DNA from: Xanthobacteraceae bacterium 501b
Lineage (GTDB): Bacteria > Pseudomonadota > Alphaproteobacteria > Rhizobiales > Xanthobacteraceae
DNA length: 64,000 nt
Direction: 5' to 3'
Assembly: GCA_000378025.1 (NCBI GenBank)
Contig: KB899087.1
Coordinates: 1,488,001-1,552,000 of the forward strand
Positions 1 through 9,232 of the stretch are shown one piece after another. The notes beneath the pieces were generated by a model. That model made no database searches, was not told the origin of the DNA, and saw nothing but the letters and a program-made list of their open reading frames with translations. The position numbers and the translations under genes are program-made. Every line of letters starts with the position of its first letter. Positions within the stretch are counted from its first letter, which is position 1.

Positions 1-2190
1 ACCGCCCTGTCCCGGCGCAGCTTTCTCGTCACGCTCGGCGGGGCCGGCATCGCCGTGGCCTTTGGCGGCCTCGTCCCCGTCGCGCACGCCGCCACCGAGA
101 CAGGCGCCGCCGAAGGCCTCACGCTCAATGTCTGGGTGACGATCGCCCCGGATGGCATCGTCACCCTCGTCTCGCCCGCCGCCGAAATGGGCCAGGGGGT
201 GAAGACCGCCCTTCCCCTGCTGATCGCCGAGGACATGGATGCCGACTGGGACAAGGTGCGGGTCGTGCAGGCGCCCTCCGACGCCGAAACCTACGGCAAT
301 CCCGGATTTTACGGCATCCAGCTGACCGGCGGCAGCGAGACGGTGCGCGGCTATTACCAATTGCTGCGCCTTGCCGGCGCGCAGACGCGCAAGATCCTCC
401 TCGCCATCGCCGCGACGCATCTCGACGTGCCGGTGGGCGAACTCACGACCGAGCCCGGCCTTGTCGTGCATGCCGGCAGCGGGCGCACGCTCTCCTATGG
501 CGCGATCGCCGCTCATGGCGTGCTGCCCGACCCGCTGCCGCAGGCGAGCGAGGCGGACCTGAAGCCGGCCGACCAATGGCGCTATATCGGCCGCCGCGAT
601 GTGGACCGCGTCGACGTGCCCTCCAAGGTCAACGGTACCGCGCAGTTCGGCATCGACATCAATCTGCCCGACATGCTGCATGGCGCCGTGCTGCGCCCAC
701 CCGTGCCGGGTGAGCGGCCGGAGCGCATCGACGACGCAGCGGCGAAGGCGGTAAAGGGCATCACCCGCATCGTGCCGCTGGCCTATGGCATCGGCATCAT
801 CGGCGAGAGCACCGACGCGGTGCGACGGGCGAAGGAGGCGCTGGTCGTCACCTGGAGCACCGACTCCCGGGCGCGGACCTATGACAGCGCGGCGCTGGCA
901 CAGGCTTATCGGGACATTGGCCGCGATCTCGCCCGGCAGGGCGTGCCCGCCCGTGCCGAGGGCGATGCCCCCGCCGCCATCGTCGGCGCCGCGCGGGTTG
1001 TCGTCGCCGACTATGTGACGGACCTCGTCTATCACGCGCCGATGGAGCCGATGAACGCCACGGCGCGTGTGATCGGCGACCGGGTCGAGGTGTGGGCGCC
1101 GACGCAGGGCCCCACGGGAACGCAGGGCTTCGCAGCCGCCGCCGCCGGCACGACCCCGGACAAGGTGACGGTGCACACCACCCTGCTTGGCGGCGCTTTC
1201 GGCCGCAAGGCCGAGGCCGATTTCATCACCGATGCCGTGCTGCTCGCCAGGGAGGTCGAGGGCCGTCCGGTCAAGATGATCTGGAGCCGCGAGGACGATG
1301 TGCGGCACGGCAAATATCGGCCGCTCGCCACCCAGCATGTCGAAGTGGGCCTCGATCGCGCCGGCGCCATCACCGGCTGGCGCCACCGTGTCGTCGCCGA
1401 CTCCATCTTCGCCCGCACCCTGCCGGAGATGTTCAAAAGCGATGGCGGGCTCGACACCGTCGTCACCGATGGGACGATCTTCAACTACCGCGTTCCCGCC
1501 CATCTGGTGGAGTACATCCGGCAGGACAGCGGGCGCGATGTCGGCTTCTGGCGCGCCGTCGGCTATGGCCAGAACGCTTTCGGCGTGGAGTGCATGATCG
1601 ACGAGGTGGCGGCCGCCAGCGGCGTCGATCCGGTCGCGCTGCGGCTGCACCTGCTGAGCGATCAGCCCCGCGCGCGCAAGGTGATCGAGGCGGTCGCGCG
1701 AAAAGCGGACTGGCCGCGTCCGCGTGAAGGCCGGGCGCTCGGCCTCGCCTATACCGACGCCTTTGGCGGGCATTGCGCCGAGGTGGCGGAGGTCTCGCTC
1801 GATCGCGACAGCGGCGAGATCCGCCTGCACGAGGTGTGGTGCGTGATCGATCCTGGCGTCGCGCTGCAGCCGCGCAATATCGAGGCGCAGATCACAGGCG
1901 CCATCGTCTTCGGCGTCAGCCACGCGCTCTATGAGCAGATCAACATCGTCGCCGGCGAGGTGCAGGAAAGCAATTTCGACAGCTACCGCATCCTGCGCCT
2001 GTCGGAGATGCCGCGCATCCATGTCGAGGTGACGCCGACGCCGGAGAACAAGCCGGCCGGCATTGGCGAAATCGGCCTGCCGCCGATCGGCCCGGCCATC
2101 GCCAATGCCGTGGCCCGCCTCACCGGCGGCGTGCGGCTGCGCCATTACCCCTTCCTGCCCGACCGGGTGAAGGCGGCGCTCGCCGGCTGA
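1..2190 (+). CDS. Molybdopterin-binding oxidoreductase, aldehyde oxidase/isoquinoline 1-oxidoreductase beta type (5' truncated by window)
   Basis: The frame is open from base 1 and the first visible codons read a twin-arginine signal (SRRSFLV followed by a hydrophobic stretch), so the start lies just upstream of the window and the GTG at 55 is internal. About 730 residues are visible, with the xanthine dehydrogenase-family hallmarks: AEMGQGVKTALP near the N-terminus, HAPMEPMNATA and GGAFGRKAEADF in the middle, and GEIGLPPIGPAIANAV near the C-terminus. This subfamily is the large subunit of periplasmic hydroxylases that work with a small 2Fe-2S subunit, which should lie upstream of the window. 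The substrate cannot be read from the sequence. The XdhC-type maturation gene follows after 46 bases, probably in the same operon. A paralogue lies at 6735-8927. Confidence 0.88.
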   Translation, partial: TALSRRSFLVTLGGAGIAVAFGGLVPVAHAATETGAAEGLTLNVWVTIAPDGIVTLVSPAAEMGQGVKTALPLLIAEDMDADWDKVRVVQAPSDAETYGNPGFYGIQLTGGSETVRGYYQLLRLAGAQTRKILLAIAATHLDVPVGELTTEPGLVVHAGSGRTLSYGAIAAHGVLPDPLPQASEADLKPADQWRYIGRRDVDRVDVPSKVNGTAQFGIDINLPDMLHGAVLRPPVPGERPERIDDAAAKAVKGITRIVPLAYGIGIIGESTDAVRRAKEALVVTWSTDSRARTYDSAALAQAYRDIGRDLARQGVPARAEGDAPAAIVGAARVVVADYVTDLVYHAPMEPMNATARVIGDRVEVWAPTQGPTGTQGFAAAAAGTTPDKVTVHTTLLGGAFGRKAEADFITDAVLLAREVEGRPVKMIWSREDDVRHGKYRPLATQHVEVGLDRAGAITGWRHRVVADSIFARTLPEMFKSDGGLDTVVTDGTIFNYRVPAHLVEYIRQDSGRDVGFWRAVGYGQNAFGVECMIDEVAAASGVDPVALRLHLLSDQPRARKVIEAVARKADWPRPREGRALGLAYTDAFGGHCAEVAEVSLDRDSGEIRLHEVWCVIDPGVALQPRNIEAQITGAIVFGVSHALYEQINIVAGEVQESNFDSYRILRLSEMPRIHVEVTPTPENKPAGIGEIGLPPIGPAIANAVARLTGGVRLRHYPFLPDRVKAALAG

Positions 2191-2236
2191 ATGGGCCGGG
2201 GCTGGGGGGCCTCGCTCACACCTAGGGAAACACCAC

Positions 2237-3235
2237 ATGCAGAGGCCCGACGGCAGCTGGGACCCTTTCGACGACCACGTCATCGACTTCGCCCTTGCCC
2301 GGCTGCGGCAGGGCGAGCGGGTGGCGCTGGTCACGCTGTTTGCCATCGATGGCGCCTCCCCGAGCCCGCTCGGCGCCCAGATGGCGGTTACGGCCGGCGG
2401 CGAGAGCGTCGGCTACCTCTCCGGCGGCTGCCTGGAGCGCGCCGTGATCGCCGAGGCGCAGGAAGCGATGCAAGCGGGCGCCAACCGCCTGGTTCGCTAC
2501 GGCAAGGGCTCGCGCTATCTCGATATCCAGCTGCCCTGCGGCAGCGCGATCGACCTCTATTTCGACGTGTCGGTCACGAGCGCCGCTCTGGCGCGGATCG
2601 AGCGTCCGTATCGCGCCCGCAGGGAGAGCACGGTCGAGATCGGCCCGGCACCGGGGGAAAAGGGCCCGGTGCTGCGGCGCCATTACCGCCCGCAAACCCG
2701 GCTGCTCGTCGCCGGCACCGGCGCGGCGGCGGTTCAGCTCCTGCTGCTGGGCCGGGTCAGCGGCTTCGAGCCCCAGTTGCTCTCGCCGGACGCGCCGACC
2801 CGCGCGGCGTGCGAACGGGAAGGGATAAGCGCGCGGTCGATCCCCAGCACCGGTGCGGCCCGGGATTTCGTGGCGGATGCCTACACCGCCTTCGTGCTGA
2901 TGTTCCACGATCACGACTGGGAACACGATTTTCTCACCGCCGCGCTGGCGAGCGAGGCGTTCTATCTGGGCGCGCAGGGCAGCAGGAGCGTGCATGCGGC
3001 CCGCCGCCAGCGCTTGCTCGCGGCGGGCCACAGCGCGGCGCAGGTGGCGCGGCTGCGTGGGCCGGCGGGGCTGTTCCATGGCGGCAAGAGCGCCTATGCC
3101 ATCGCCGCCTCGATCCTTGCGGAGATCATGGAGGCGGAGCAGCGGCGCTTTCCCTCGCTCGTCTCGCTGGCGTCGTCGCCGGTGGCGCGGCGCTACTCCG
3201 CCGCCCGGGCGGCCGACGGCGCCGTGCGCCCATAG
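2237..3235 (+). CDS. XdhC/CoxI family molybdoenzyme maturation protein
   Basis: A 332-residue XdhC/CoxI protein. Members bind molybdenum cofactor, help insert the catalytic sulfur and load it into xanthine dehydrogenase-family enzymes in the cytoplasm before Tat export. Visible features are the N-terminal XdhC signature (DGASPSPLGAQMAV, then YLSGGCLERAV with the conserved Cys), a second Cys in DIQLPCGSAID, and a C-terminal Rossmann-like part (LLVAGTGAAAVQLL) ending in the conserved GPAGLFHGGKS region. It follows the truncated molybdopterin oxidase closely and is probably dedicated to it and perhaps to the paralogue at 6735. Its last 43 bases overlap the 3' end of the convergent AraC gene. Confidence 0.85.
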   Translation: MQRPDGSWDPFDDHVIDFALARLRQGERVALVTLFAIDGASPSPLGAQMAVTAGGESVGYLSGGCLERAVIAEAQEAMQAGANRLVRYGKGSRYLDIQLPCGSAIDLYFDVSVTSAALARIERPYRARRESTVEIGPAPGEKGPVLRRHYRPQTRLLVAGTGAAAVQLLLLGRVSGFEPQLLSPDAPTRAACEREGISARSIPSTGAARDFVADAYTAFVLMFHDHDWEHDFLTAALASEAFYLGAQGSRSVHAARRQRLLAAGHSAAQVARLRGPAGLFHGGKSAYAIAASILAEIMEAEQRRFPSLVSLASSPVARRYSAARAADGAVRP

Positions 3236-4119
3236 TGGCGGGGCGAGCAGCCCATCATCCGCTTGAACGCCGTGCTGAACGCGCTTTCCGATTCATAGCC
3301 CACCGCCAGGGCGACCGTCCCGACCGGGTCGCCGCTGTTCTCCAGCCGGTCGCAGGCCAGCAGCATGCGCCAGCGGGCGACATATTGCATCGGCGGTTCG
3401 CCCACGCTCTCGCGGAAGCGCAGGGCGAAGGTCGTGCGCGACATGCCGGCCTGCTCGGCCAGTAGCTGCAAGGTCCAGCCATGGGCGGGATCGGCATGGA
3501 TCGCCCGGATCGCCGCCCCCAGCTGCCGGTCCGCCAGCGCGGAGAGCCAGCCGACGCCGGCGCCGGCCTCCAGATGCACCCGCAGCGCCTGCACCAGCAT
3601 CATGTGGGCGAGATGCTGCAGCACCAGCGCGTTGCCGGCCTGGCGCTCGCGCAGTTCCTTCATCATCTCCTCAACCGACCAGCGCAGCGCCGCCTGTCCG
3701 GCCTGGCCGGTGATATGGACGATGGGTGGCAGCAGTCCCAGCAGCATGTCGGCATGGTGGCCGCGCACGCCGAAGCGGCTGCCGACAAGGGCAAATCCGC
3801 CGCCGCCATTCAGCCGCACCACCCCGCCCCGCTGGGCGGGCGGAAAGATCTGGCCGGAGGGCGTGGCCGGCAGGTCGAGAGCGCTGCCCATGCGAAACGG
3901 CCGGCCCCTCGGCAGCACGAAGCATTCGCCGGCCTCCAGCCGCACCGGCGCGCTCACCCCCTCGACGGCGAGCCAGCCGCCGCCCGCGACGACCGCGTAG
4001 CATTTGATCAGCGTGCTCTGGTCGCCGAACTGCACCGCCCAGTCGCCCCCGGCCTCGAAGCCGGACGACACATAGGCATGCGGCTTCAGCAAGGAGAGGA
4101 CGTCGGAGAGCGGATCCAT
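3193..4119 (-). CDS. AraC family transcriptional regulator with N-terminal cupin domain
   Basis: A 308-residue protein with an N-terminal cupin-like sensing domain (about residues 1-190, containing GECFVLPRGRPF) and a C-terminal pair of AraC helix-turn-helix motifs (about 205-300: LAEQAGMSRTTFALRFRE, then VALAVGYESESAFSTAFKR). The start at 4119 is preferred over an upstream in-frame start because it opens with the typical MDPLSDVLSLLKP of AraC cupin_6 proteins. It converges on the xdhC gene with a 43-base tail overlap. Such regulators often control neighbouring oxidoreductases or dehydrogenases; the target here is unknown. Confidence 0.85.
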   Translation of the reverse strand: MDPLSDVLSLLKPHAYVSSGFEAGGDWAVQFGDQSTLIKCYAVVAGGGWLAVEGVSAPVRLEAGECFVLPRGRPFRMGSALDLPATPSGQIFPPAQRGGVVRLNGGGGFALVGSRFGVRGHHADMLLGLLPPIVHITGQAGQAALRWSVEEMMKELRERQAGNALVLQHLAHMMLVQALRVHLEAGAGVGWLSALADRQLGAAIRAIHADPAHGWTLQLLAEQAGMSRTTFALRFRESVGEPPMQYVARWRMLLACDRLENSGDPVGTVALAVGYESESAFSTAFKRMMGCSPRHYGRTAPSAARAAE

Positions 4120-4212
4120 GAAATCCCCGGGGTCAGAGCGATTGAATGAAAGCCGGCAAATGACCATTTCATCGCCGCCATTGCGTGCACTTTGGCGAGT
4201 TTGGCGGCGCGC

Positions 4213-5049
4213 CTAGGCGCCATTACAAAGCCGACTTATCTTCTCGCTATCGGCAGCACGCGCCGGCACATAGGCCATCAACCGCAGGTCCGGCCGTCCA
4301 TCGATGGCAAAGGAGGAGAATTCCAGCCTCAGCTCGCCCACCACCGGGTGGCGGATGGTCTTGGCGCCCTCCCCGGTCATCTGCACGTCGTTCTCGCCCC
4401 ACAGCCGGGCGAAGTCGGCGCTTTGGGCTGACAGTTCGGCGACGAGTGCGCCCGCCCGCTCATCCTCGCCCACCCGGGCGGTCTCGGCACGAAACGTCGC
4501 CACCAGGAACCGCGCCACCGCCTCCCAGTCGCCCTGCGCCGCGCGCGTGGCGGGGTCGAGAAACATCCGCCGCAGGATGTTGCGCGCCTCGGGCGCCATC
4601 GCCTCATAATCGGCCAGCACGAGCCGCGCCGCCCGGTTCCAGCCGATAATGTCCCAGGTCGCGGTGGCGACGGTGGCGGGAATCGTCGGCATCGCGTCGA
4701 GAAAGCGCTGCAGCCGGCCGGAAATGCCCTGCTGCGAAGGGGCGCTCGCCTTGGGGCGATGGCCGATGCCGACCAGGAACAGGTGCTCGCGCTCCGCTTC
4801 CGTCATCATCAGCGCCCGGGCGAGGCTGTCGAGCACGCGCGGGGAAGGTGCCCCGCCCCGCCCCTGCTCCAGCCATGTGTACCAGGTGGTGCTGATATGG
4901 GCCCGCTGCGCCACTTCCTCGCGCCGCAGGCCCGGCGTGCGCCGTCGCCCGCCAAAGCCGAGCGCGGCGGCGTCAAGCCGCTGCCGGCGATCCCTCAGGA
5001 ACGCGCCGAGCCGGTGCTGGTCGCTCTCATCGTGCAACATGGTAGTCAT
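4213..5049 (-). CDS. XRE-type helix-turn-helix regulator with MmyB-like ligand-binding domain
   Basis: A 278-residue protein. Residues about 12-85 form an XRE DNA-binding domain with the LRREEVAQRAHISTTWYTWL signature of the MmyB-like group. Residues about 105-265 form the PAS-like MmyB ligand-binding domain (ATWDIIGWNRAARLV, LRRMFLDPATR, HPVVGELRLEF). In this family the C-terminal domain is thought to bind fatty-acid-like or other hydrophobic ligands. The gene is divergent from the SDR epimerase at 5129, and the 79-base gap holds two related TATACCC sites. This is the classic arrangement of a regulator controlling its divergent partner and itself. Confidence 0.85.
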   Translation of the reverse strand: MTTMLHDESDQHRLGAFLRDRRQRLDAAALGFGGRRRTPGLRREEVAQRAHISTTWYTWLEQGRGGAPSPRVLDSLARALMMTEAEREHLFLVGIGHRPKASAPSQQGISGRLQRFLDAMPTIPATVATATWDIIGWNRAARLVLADYEAMAPEARNILRRMFLDPATRAAQGDWEAVARFLVATFRAETARVGEDERAGALVAELSAQSADFARLWGENDVQMTGEGAKTIRHPVVGELRLEFSSFAIDGRPDLRLMAYVPARAADSEKISRLCNGA

Positions 5050-5089
5050 TATACCCGTATAACGTCACTTCTTTAACTGGGTATAGTTT
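5049..5089. promoter_or_regulatory. Paired operator-like sites between the XRE regulator and SDR genes
   Basis: A 14-base palindrome TTATAC-CC-GTATAA occupies 5049-5062. A second related site at 5074-5089 (on the reverse strand CTATACCCAGTTAA) shares the TATACCC core and the trailing TAA. Both lie in the short divergent intergenic region, and the first touches the regulator's start codon. They are the likely binding sites of the XRE regulator; binding is inferred. Confidence 0.6.
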
Positions 5090-5128
5090 GGCTGTCATTC
5101 TCCTCGCCGACAAGAAGGAGAAGTTGTC

Positions 5129-6034
5129 ATGCAAGTATTTGTGACCGGCGCGACCGGGTTTGTCGGTTCGGCCGTAACCGCCGAACTTCTGGCCCATGGG
5201 CACCAGGTTATGGGTCTGGCCCGCTCGAACAAAAGCGCGGACGAACTCGTCCGCAGCGGCGCGCAGGTGCTGCGCGGCGATCTCGAAGCGCCGGAAACGC
5301 TGCGCGAGGGCGCGCAGTCTTGCGACGCGGTCCTCCATGCCGGCTTCATCCACGACTTCGCCGACTATGCCCGATGCTGCGCCATAGACAGTGCCGCCAT
5401 TGAGACGCTGGGCGCCGCCATCGAGGGCACGGGCAAGCCGTTCATCGTCACGGCGGGCCTCGCCGGTCTCGCCGTCACCGGCAACGCCGTGACCGAGGAC
5501 GATGTCGCCCCGCCGCCTTCCGAGATCTACCCCCGCGCCTCCGACAGCGCGGCGCGGGCGCTCACCGCGCGCGGCATCCCCACCATGATCCTGCGCCTGC
5601 CGCCCTCCGTGCACGGCAAAGGCGACCATGGTTTCGTGCCGATGCTGATCCAGCGGGCAAGGGAAAAGGGCCGCTCGGCCTATGTCGGCGCCGGCGACAA
5701 TGCCTGGCCGGCGGTGCATGTGACCGATGCAGCCCGCGCCTATCGCGTCGCGCTGGAGCGCGGCCCGAGCGCTGACACGTTCCACGCGGTAGGCGAACAG
5801 GGCGTGCCGTTCCGGGCGATCGCGCAGGCCATTGCTGTCGGTCTCAACCTGACCTGCGTGTCGCTGAGCCCGGAGGAGGCGCGCGAGCACTTCGGCTGGA
5901 TGGCCCGCTTCACCACGCTGGACCAGCCCACCGCCAGCGAACGGACCCGGCATGTCCTGGGCTGGCACCCCACGGGACCGGGCCTTCTGACCGACATCGC
6001 CGAAGCCGGCTATTTCCCGGTTGCCGCCGGCTGA
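5129..6034 (+). CDS. NAD(P)-dependent SDR/epimerase family oxidoreductase
   Basis: A 301-residue extended/atypical short-chain dehydrogenase. The N-terminus carries the nucleotide-binding motif [12 protein letters not shown] (residues 4-15), followed by [11 protein letters not shown] and a hydrophobic Rossmann core. The C-terminal half ([28 protein letters not shown]) matches NAD-dependent epimerase/dehydratase-like proteins commonly found next to HTH regulators. An AAGGAG ribosome site lies about 9 bases before the ATG. It is divergent from the XRE regulator and is the probable target of that regulator. The substrate is unknown. Confidence 0.82.
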   Translation: MQVFVTGATGFVGSAVTAELLAHGHQVMGLARSNKSADELVRSGAQVLRGDLEAPETLREGAQSCDAVLHAGFIHDFADYARCCAIDSAAIETLGAAIEGTGKPFIVTAGLAGLAVTGNAVTEDDVAPPPSEIYPRASDSAARALTARGIPTMILRLPPSVHGKGDHGFVPMLIQRAREKGRSAYVGAGDNAWPAVHVTDAARAYRVALERGPSADTFHAVGEQGVPFRAIAQAIAVGLNLTCVSLSPEEAREHFGWMARFTTLDQPTASERTRHVLGWHPTGPGLLTDIAEAGYFPVAAG

Positions 6035-6110
6035 GAGCGGCGGCGCGCCCGACGCCAAGAAGGCCGTCGGGCGCCTCACTTTGTATCAATTCTTATCAGG
6101 GTCTGCCCTT

Positions 6111-6170
6111 GCGACAGGTCGCGACAATCCAGCACGCGGGCGGCACGCTTCTGCGACACCGCGTGCCTAG
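6111..6170 (+). promoter_or_regulatory. Composite direct-repeat regulatory motif upstream of the oxidase-sox operon
   Basis: Two GCGACA repeats on a 10-base period (6111-6116 and 6121-6126) are followed by TTCTGCGACA (6149-6158), seven bases, then CCTAG (6166-6170). Nearly the same arrangement with the same final spacing occurs at 14904-14964 beside the OmpR-family regulator gene. OmpR-type regulators bind direct repeats with 10-11 base periodicity, so this is a plausible activator site. It ends 95 bases before the first ATG of the operon. Confidence 0.6.
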
Positions 6171-6264
6171 CCTCTCCCGGTCGACCAATGCCAGCCGCTA
6201 CGCGCCGGGCCCTCATGGCCGAGGCCAGCGCGGCAGGCTCCGTTTCTCCAGCCGGGAGGCCACC

Positions 6265-6723
6265 ATGGTCCAGCTCACCGTCAACGGGCAGACGCACGAC
6301 ATCGAGGCCGAGCCCGATACGCCGCTTCTCTGGGTGCTGCGCGAGCAAATCGGCCTCACCGGCACCAAGTTCGGCTGCGGCATCGCCATGTGCGGCGCCT
6401 GCACGGTGCACATTGACGGGGTGGCGACGCGCTCCTGCGTGATGCCGCTCTCTGCCATCGAGGCCAGCCAGAAGATCGTCACCATTGAGGGCCTGTCGCC
6501 GGATGGTTCGCACCCGGTGCAGAAGGCCTGGCTGGCGCTGGACGTGCCGCAATGCGGCTATTGCCAGACCGGCATGATCATGGCGGTAGCCAGCCTGTTG
6601 GAGAGCAATCCCACGCCGAGCGACGACGACATCAACGCCGAGATCACCAACATCTGCCGCTGCGGCACCTATAACCGCGTCCGCGCCGCCATCCACATGG
6701 CGGCCGACGGCAAGGCCGGCTGA
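6265..6723 (+). CDS. 2Fe-2S subunit of molybdenum hydroxylase (isoquinoline 1-oxidoreductase alpha type)
   Basis: A 152-residue ferredoxin-like small subunit of an aldehyde oxidase/isoquinoline oxidoreductase. The plant-type 2Fe-2S Cys set is visible in [13 protein letters not shown] and a following Cys (TRSCVMPL). The second cluster-binding domain shows CGYCQTGM and ICRCGTYNR. It passes electrons from the molybdopterin subunit to an external acceptor. The start at 6265 is chosen because a GGGAGG site precedes it and MVQLTVNGQ is the usual family N-terminus; a longer in-frame reading from 6109 runs through the regulatory repeats. It is the first gene of the run to 12537, and its large subunit follows 11 bases later. 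Confidence 0.92.
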   Translation: MVQLTVNGQTHDIEAEPDTPLLWVLREQIGLTGTKFGCGIAMCGACTVHIDGVATRSCVMPLSAIEASQKIVTIEGLSPDGSHPVQKAWLALDVPQCGYCQTGMIMAVASLLESNPTPSDDDINAEITNICRCGTYNRVRAAIHMAADGKAG

Positions 6724-6734
6724 GGGAGAGCGCC

Positions 6735-8927
6735 ATGAGCATTGTTCAGTCGGTCTCGCGCCGCAATTTCATCGTCGGCTCCGGCGCCACCGTGGCCGGC
6801 CTGTCGCTCGGCTTCCATGTGCCCTTCCTGGCCTCGGCCTCGGCGCAGGAGGCGGCCGCGACGCTGCCGCCGGAGATCAATGCCTGGGTGGTGGTGAAGC
6901 CTGATGACACCATCGTGGTCCGCATCGCCCGCTCCGAAATGGGCCAGGGCACGCTCACCGGCCTCGCCCAGCTGGTCGTCGAGGAGCTGGAAGGCGACTG
7001 GTCGAAAGTGACGACCGAATATCCCCCGCCGGGCGAGAACCTGAAGCGCGACCGCGTCTGGGGCAGCTATTCCACCGGCGGATCGCGCGGCGTCCGCGAT
7101 TCGCATGACTATGTCCGCAAGGGTGGCGCCGCCGCCCGCCACATGCTGGTCGCGGCGGCGGCGGCGCAATGGGGCGTGCCGTCAAGCGAATGCGCGGCGG
7201 CCAACAGCGTCATCACCCACGGCCCCAGCGGGCGCACGCTGCGCTTCGGCGAAGTCGCGGAAGCCGCCGGCCGCCAGACGCCGCCGGCCGAAGTCGCTCT
7301 GAAGGACCCGAAGGACTGGAAAATCGCCGGCAAGCCATTGGCGCGCCTCGACACGGTAGAGAAGCTCACCGGCAAGCAGGTCTATGGCGCCGATCTCAAG
7401 CTTCCCGGCATGCTGAGCGCCGCGATCAAGGCCTGCCCGGTCTTCGGCGGCACGCTGGTGAGCTTCGATGCGGCGGCCGTTGAAAAGATGTCCGGCGTGA
7501 AGAAGGTGATGAAGGTGGATGAGCGCTCCGTCGCCGTCGTCGCCGACACCTGGTGGCGCGCCAAGACGGCGCTGGATGCGCTCCCCATCATTTGGGACGA
7601 AGGCCCCAACAAAAGCCTCTCCAGCGCCGATATCAGCGCCATGCTGGCGGAAGGGCTGGAGGCGGAAGAGGCCTTCATCGGCAACAGCCAGGGCGATGCG
7701 AAGGCCGAACTCGCCCGCGTCGCGGCCGCCGGCGGCAAGGTCATCACCGCGACCTATGCCTTCCCCTACCAGAACCACGCCACCATGGAGCCGATGAATT
7801 CCACCGCGCTCTGGACGGCGGAAAAATGCGAGGTGTGGGTGCCAACCCAGAATGGCGAGGCCAGCCTTGCCGCCGCAGCGGAGGCCGCCGGGCTGCCGGT
7901 CGGCCAGTGCGAGGTCTACAAGATCCATCTCGGCGGCGGCTTCGGCCGGCGCGGCAATTTCCAGGACTATGTCCGCCAGTCGGTCAGCATCGCCAGGCAG
8001 ATGCCGGGCACGCCGGTAAAGCTGCTCTGGACCCGCGAGGAGGACATGCTGCACGGCGCCTATCACCCCACCACCCAGGCCAAGCTTACCGGGGCGCTGG
8101 ATGCCGACGGCAACCTCACCGCGCTGCACCTGCGCATTTCCGGACAGTCGATCCTGGCGGCGGTGCGGCCGCAGGGCATGCAGGGCGGCATGGACCCGGT
8201 GGTGTTCCAGGGGCTGACGGCGAGCCTGCCGGAGGGCCACCTCGCCTACACCGTGCCGAACCTGCTGATCGACCACGCCATGCGCAACCCGCCGGTGCCG
8301 CCCGGCTTTTGGCGCGGGGTCAACCTCAACCAGAACGCCATCTATGTGGAGTGCTTCATCGACGAGCTGGCCCATGCTGCCGGCACCGAGCCGCTGGCCT
8401 TCCGCCGCAAGCTGATGGCGAACCACCCCAAGCACCTCGCGGTGCTGGAGGCGGCGGCCAACGGCATCGGCTGGGATACGCCGCCCGCGCCCGGGCGCCA
8501 TCGCGGCCTCGGCCAGATCATGGGCTTCGGCTCCTATGTCGCCGCCGCCGCCGAAGTGTCGGTGGAGAATGGCGCGCTGAAGATCCACCGCATCGTCGCC
8601 GCCACCGATCCCGGCCATGTGGTGAACCCGGCGCAGGTGGAGCGGCAGGTCGAGGGTTCCTTCGTTTATGGCCTCTCCGCCTGCCTCTATGGCGAATGCA
8701 CCTTGGCCGGCGGGCGGATGCAGGAGGAGAATTTCGACACTTATGAGGTGCTGCGCATGGCTGAGATGCCTGCGGTGGAGACCATCATGCTGCCCTCCGG
8801 CGGCTTCTGGGGCGGGGTGGGCGAGCCGACCATTGCGGTCGCCGCGCCGGCGGTGCTGAATGCGCTGTTCGCCGCCACCGGCAAGCGCTACCGCACCATG
8901 CCCTTGAAGAATCACGAGCTTGCCTGA
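6735..8927 (+). CDS. Molybdopterin-binding subunit of molybdenum hydroxylase, Tat-exported
   Basis: A 730-residue large subunit with an N-terminal Tat signal (SRRNFIVGSG plus hydrophobic core, ending near ASASAQ). Family motifs include ARSEMGQGTLTGL, YQNHATMEPMNSTA, HLGGGFGRRGNFQD and GVGEPTIAVAAPAVLNAL, which surround the cofactor. It pairs with the 2Fe-2S protein upstream and is predicted to be a periplasmic hydroxylase of aldehydes or N-heterocycles. Its stop overlaps the start of a cytochrome c gene (TGATG at 8925-8929), suggesting that the cytochrome accepts its electrons or those of the flavoprotein further on. It is a paralogue of the truncated gene at position 1. Confidence 0.9.
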   Translation: MSIVQSVSRRNFIVGSGATVAGLSLGFHVPFLASASAQEAAATLPPEINAWVVVKPDDTIVVRIARSEMGQGTLTGLAQLVVEELEGDWSKVTTEYPPPGENLKRDRVWGSYSTGGSRGVRDSHDYVRKGGAAARHMLVAAAAAQWGVPSSECAAANSVITHGPSGRTLRFGEVAEAAGRQTPPAEVALKDPKDWKIAGKPLARLDTVEKLTGKQVYGADLKLPGMLSAAIKACPVFGGTLVSFDAAAVEKMSGVKKVMKVDERSVAVVADTWWRAKTALDALPIIWDEGPNKSLSSADISAMLAEGLEAEEAFIGNSQGDAKAELARVAAAGGKVITATYAFPYQNHATMEPMNSTALWTAEKCEVWVPTQNGEASLAAAAEAAGLPVGQCEVYKIHLGGGFGRRGNFQDYVRQSVSIARQMPGTPVKLLWTREEDMLHGAYHPTTQAKLTGALDADGNLTALHLRISGQSILAAVRPQGMQGGMDPVVFQGLTASLPEGHLAYTVPNLLIDHAMRNPPVPPGFWRGVNLNQNAIYVECFIDELAHAAGTEPLAFRRKLMANHPKHLAVLEAAANGIGWDTPPAPGRHRGLGQIMGFGSYVAAAAEVSVENGALKIHRIVAATDPGHVVNPAQVERQVEGSFVYGLSACLYGECTLAGGRMQEENFDTYEVLRMAEMPAVETIMLPSGGFWGGVGEPTIAVAAPAVLNALFAATGKRYRTMPLKNHELA

Positions 8928-9232
8928 TGCGCCTGTTTCCTCTCATGCTGCCGGCGCTGGCGCTGTTGATCTCAGCCGCGCCGGCAAACGCCGCGCCGCC
9001 ACGCGGGGCGGCCTCCTGCTCCGGCTGTCATCCGCGCACCGACACCAACGGGCCGGTGCCGAGCCTGAACGGCCAACCGGCCGAACAGATCGTGGCGGCC
9101 ATGGCCGCCTTCCGCTCGGGCGAGCGCCGCTCGACCGTGATGACGCGCATTGCCAAGGGTTTCACCGATGAGGAAACACAGGCCATCGCCGCGTATTTCG
9201 CTGCGGGAGGCAACGCGCCCGCTCAGCCGTAG
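8927..9232 (+). CDS. Small exported monoheme cytochrome c (FccA/SoxE-like)
   Basis: A 101-residue protein with a signal peptide (residues 1-22, ending ANA) and one heme c site, CSGCH, at about residues 32-36. A downstream Met in STVMTRIAKG is a good candidate for the sixth ligand, as in cytochrome c4/c553-type domains. It starts inside the stop of the molybdopterin subunit gene, and the flavoprotein gene at 9168 begins within its 3' end. In flavocytochrome c sulfide dehydrogenases a small heme subunit (FccA/SoxE) pairs with FccB/SoxF, so that role is likely. Service to the molybdenum hydroxylase is also possible. Confidence 0.82.
   Translation: MRLFPLMLPALALLISAAPANAAPPRGAASCSGCHPRTDTNGPVPSLNGQPAEQIVAAMAAFRSGERRSTVMTRIAKGFTDEETQAIAAYFAAGGNAPAQP

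Noticed and set aside
6109-6264. N-terminal extension of the 2Fe-2S subunit
   Set aside because: The extra 52 residues are Arg-rich, would place the direct-repeat regulatory motif inside the gene, and lie before a good ribosome site and family-like start at 6265.
7182-8915. 577-codon open frame on the minus strand opposite the molybdopterin subunit gene
   Set aside because: It is antisense to a clear XDH-family gene, is His/Arg/Gly/Ala-rich and has no recognisable domain; long antisense frames are expected in GC-rich coding DNA.
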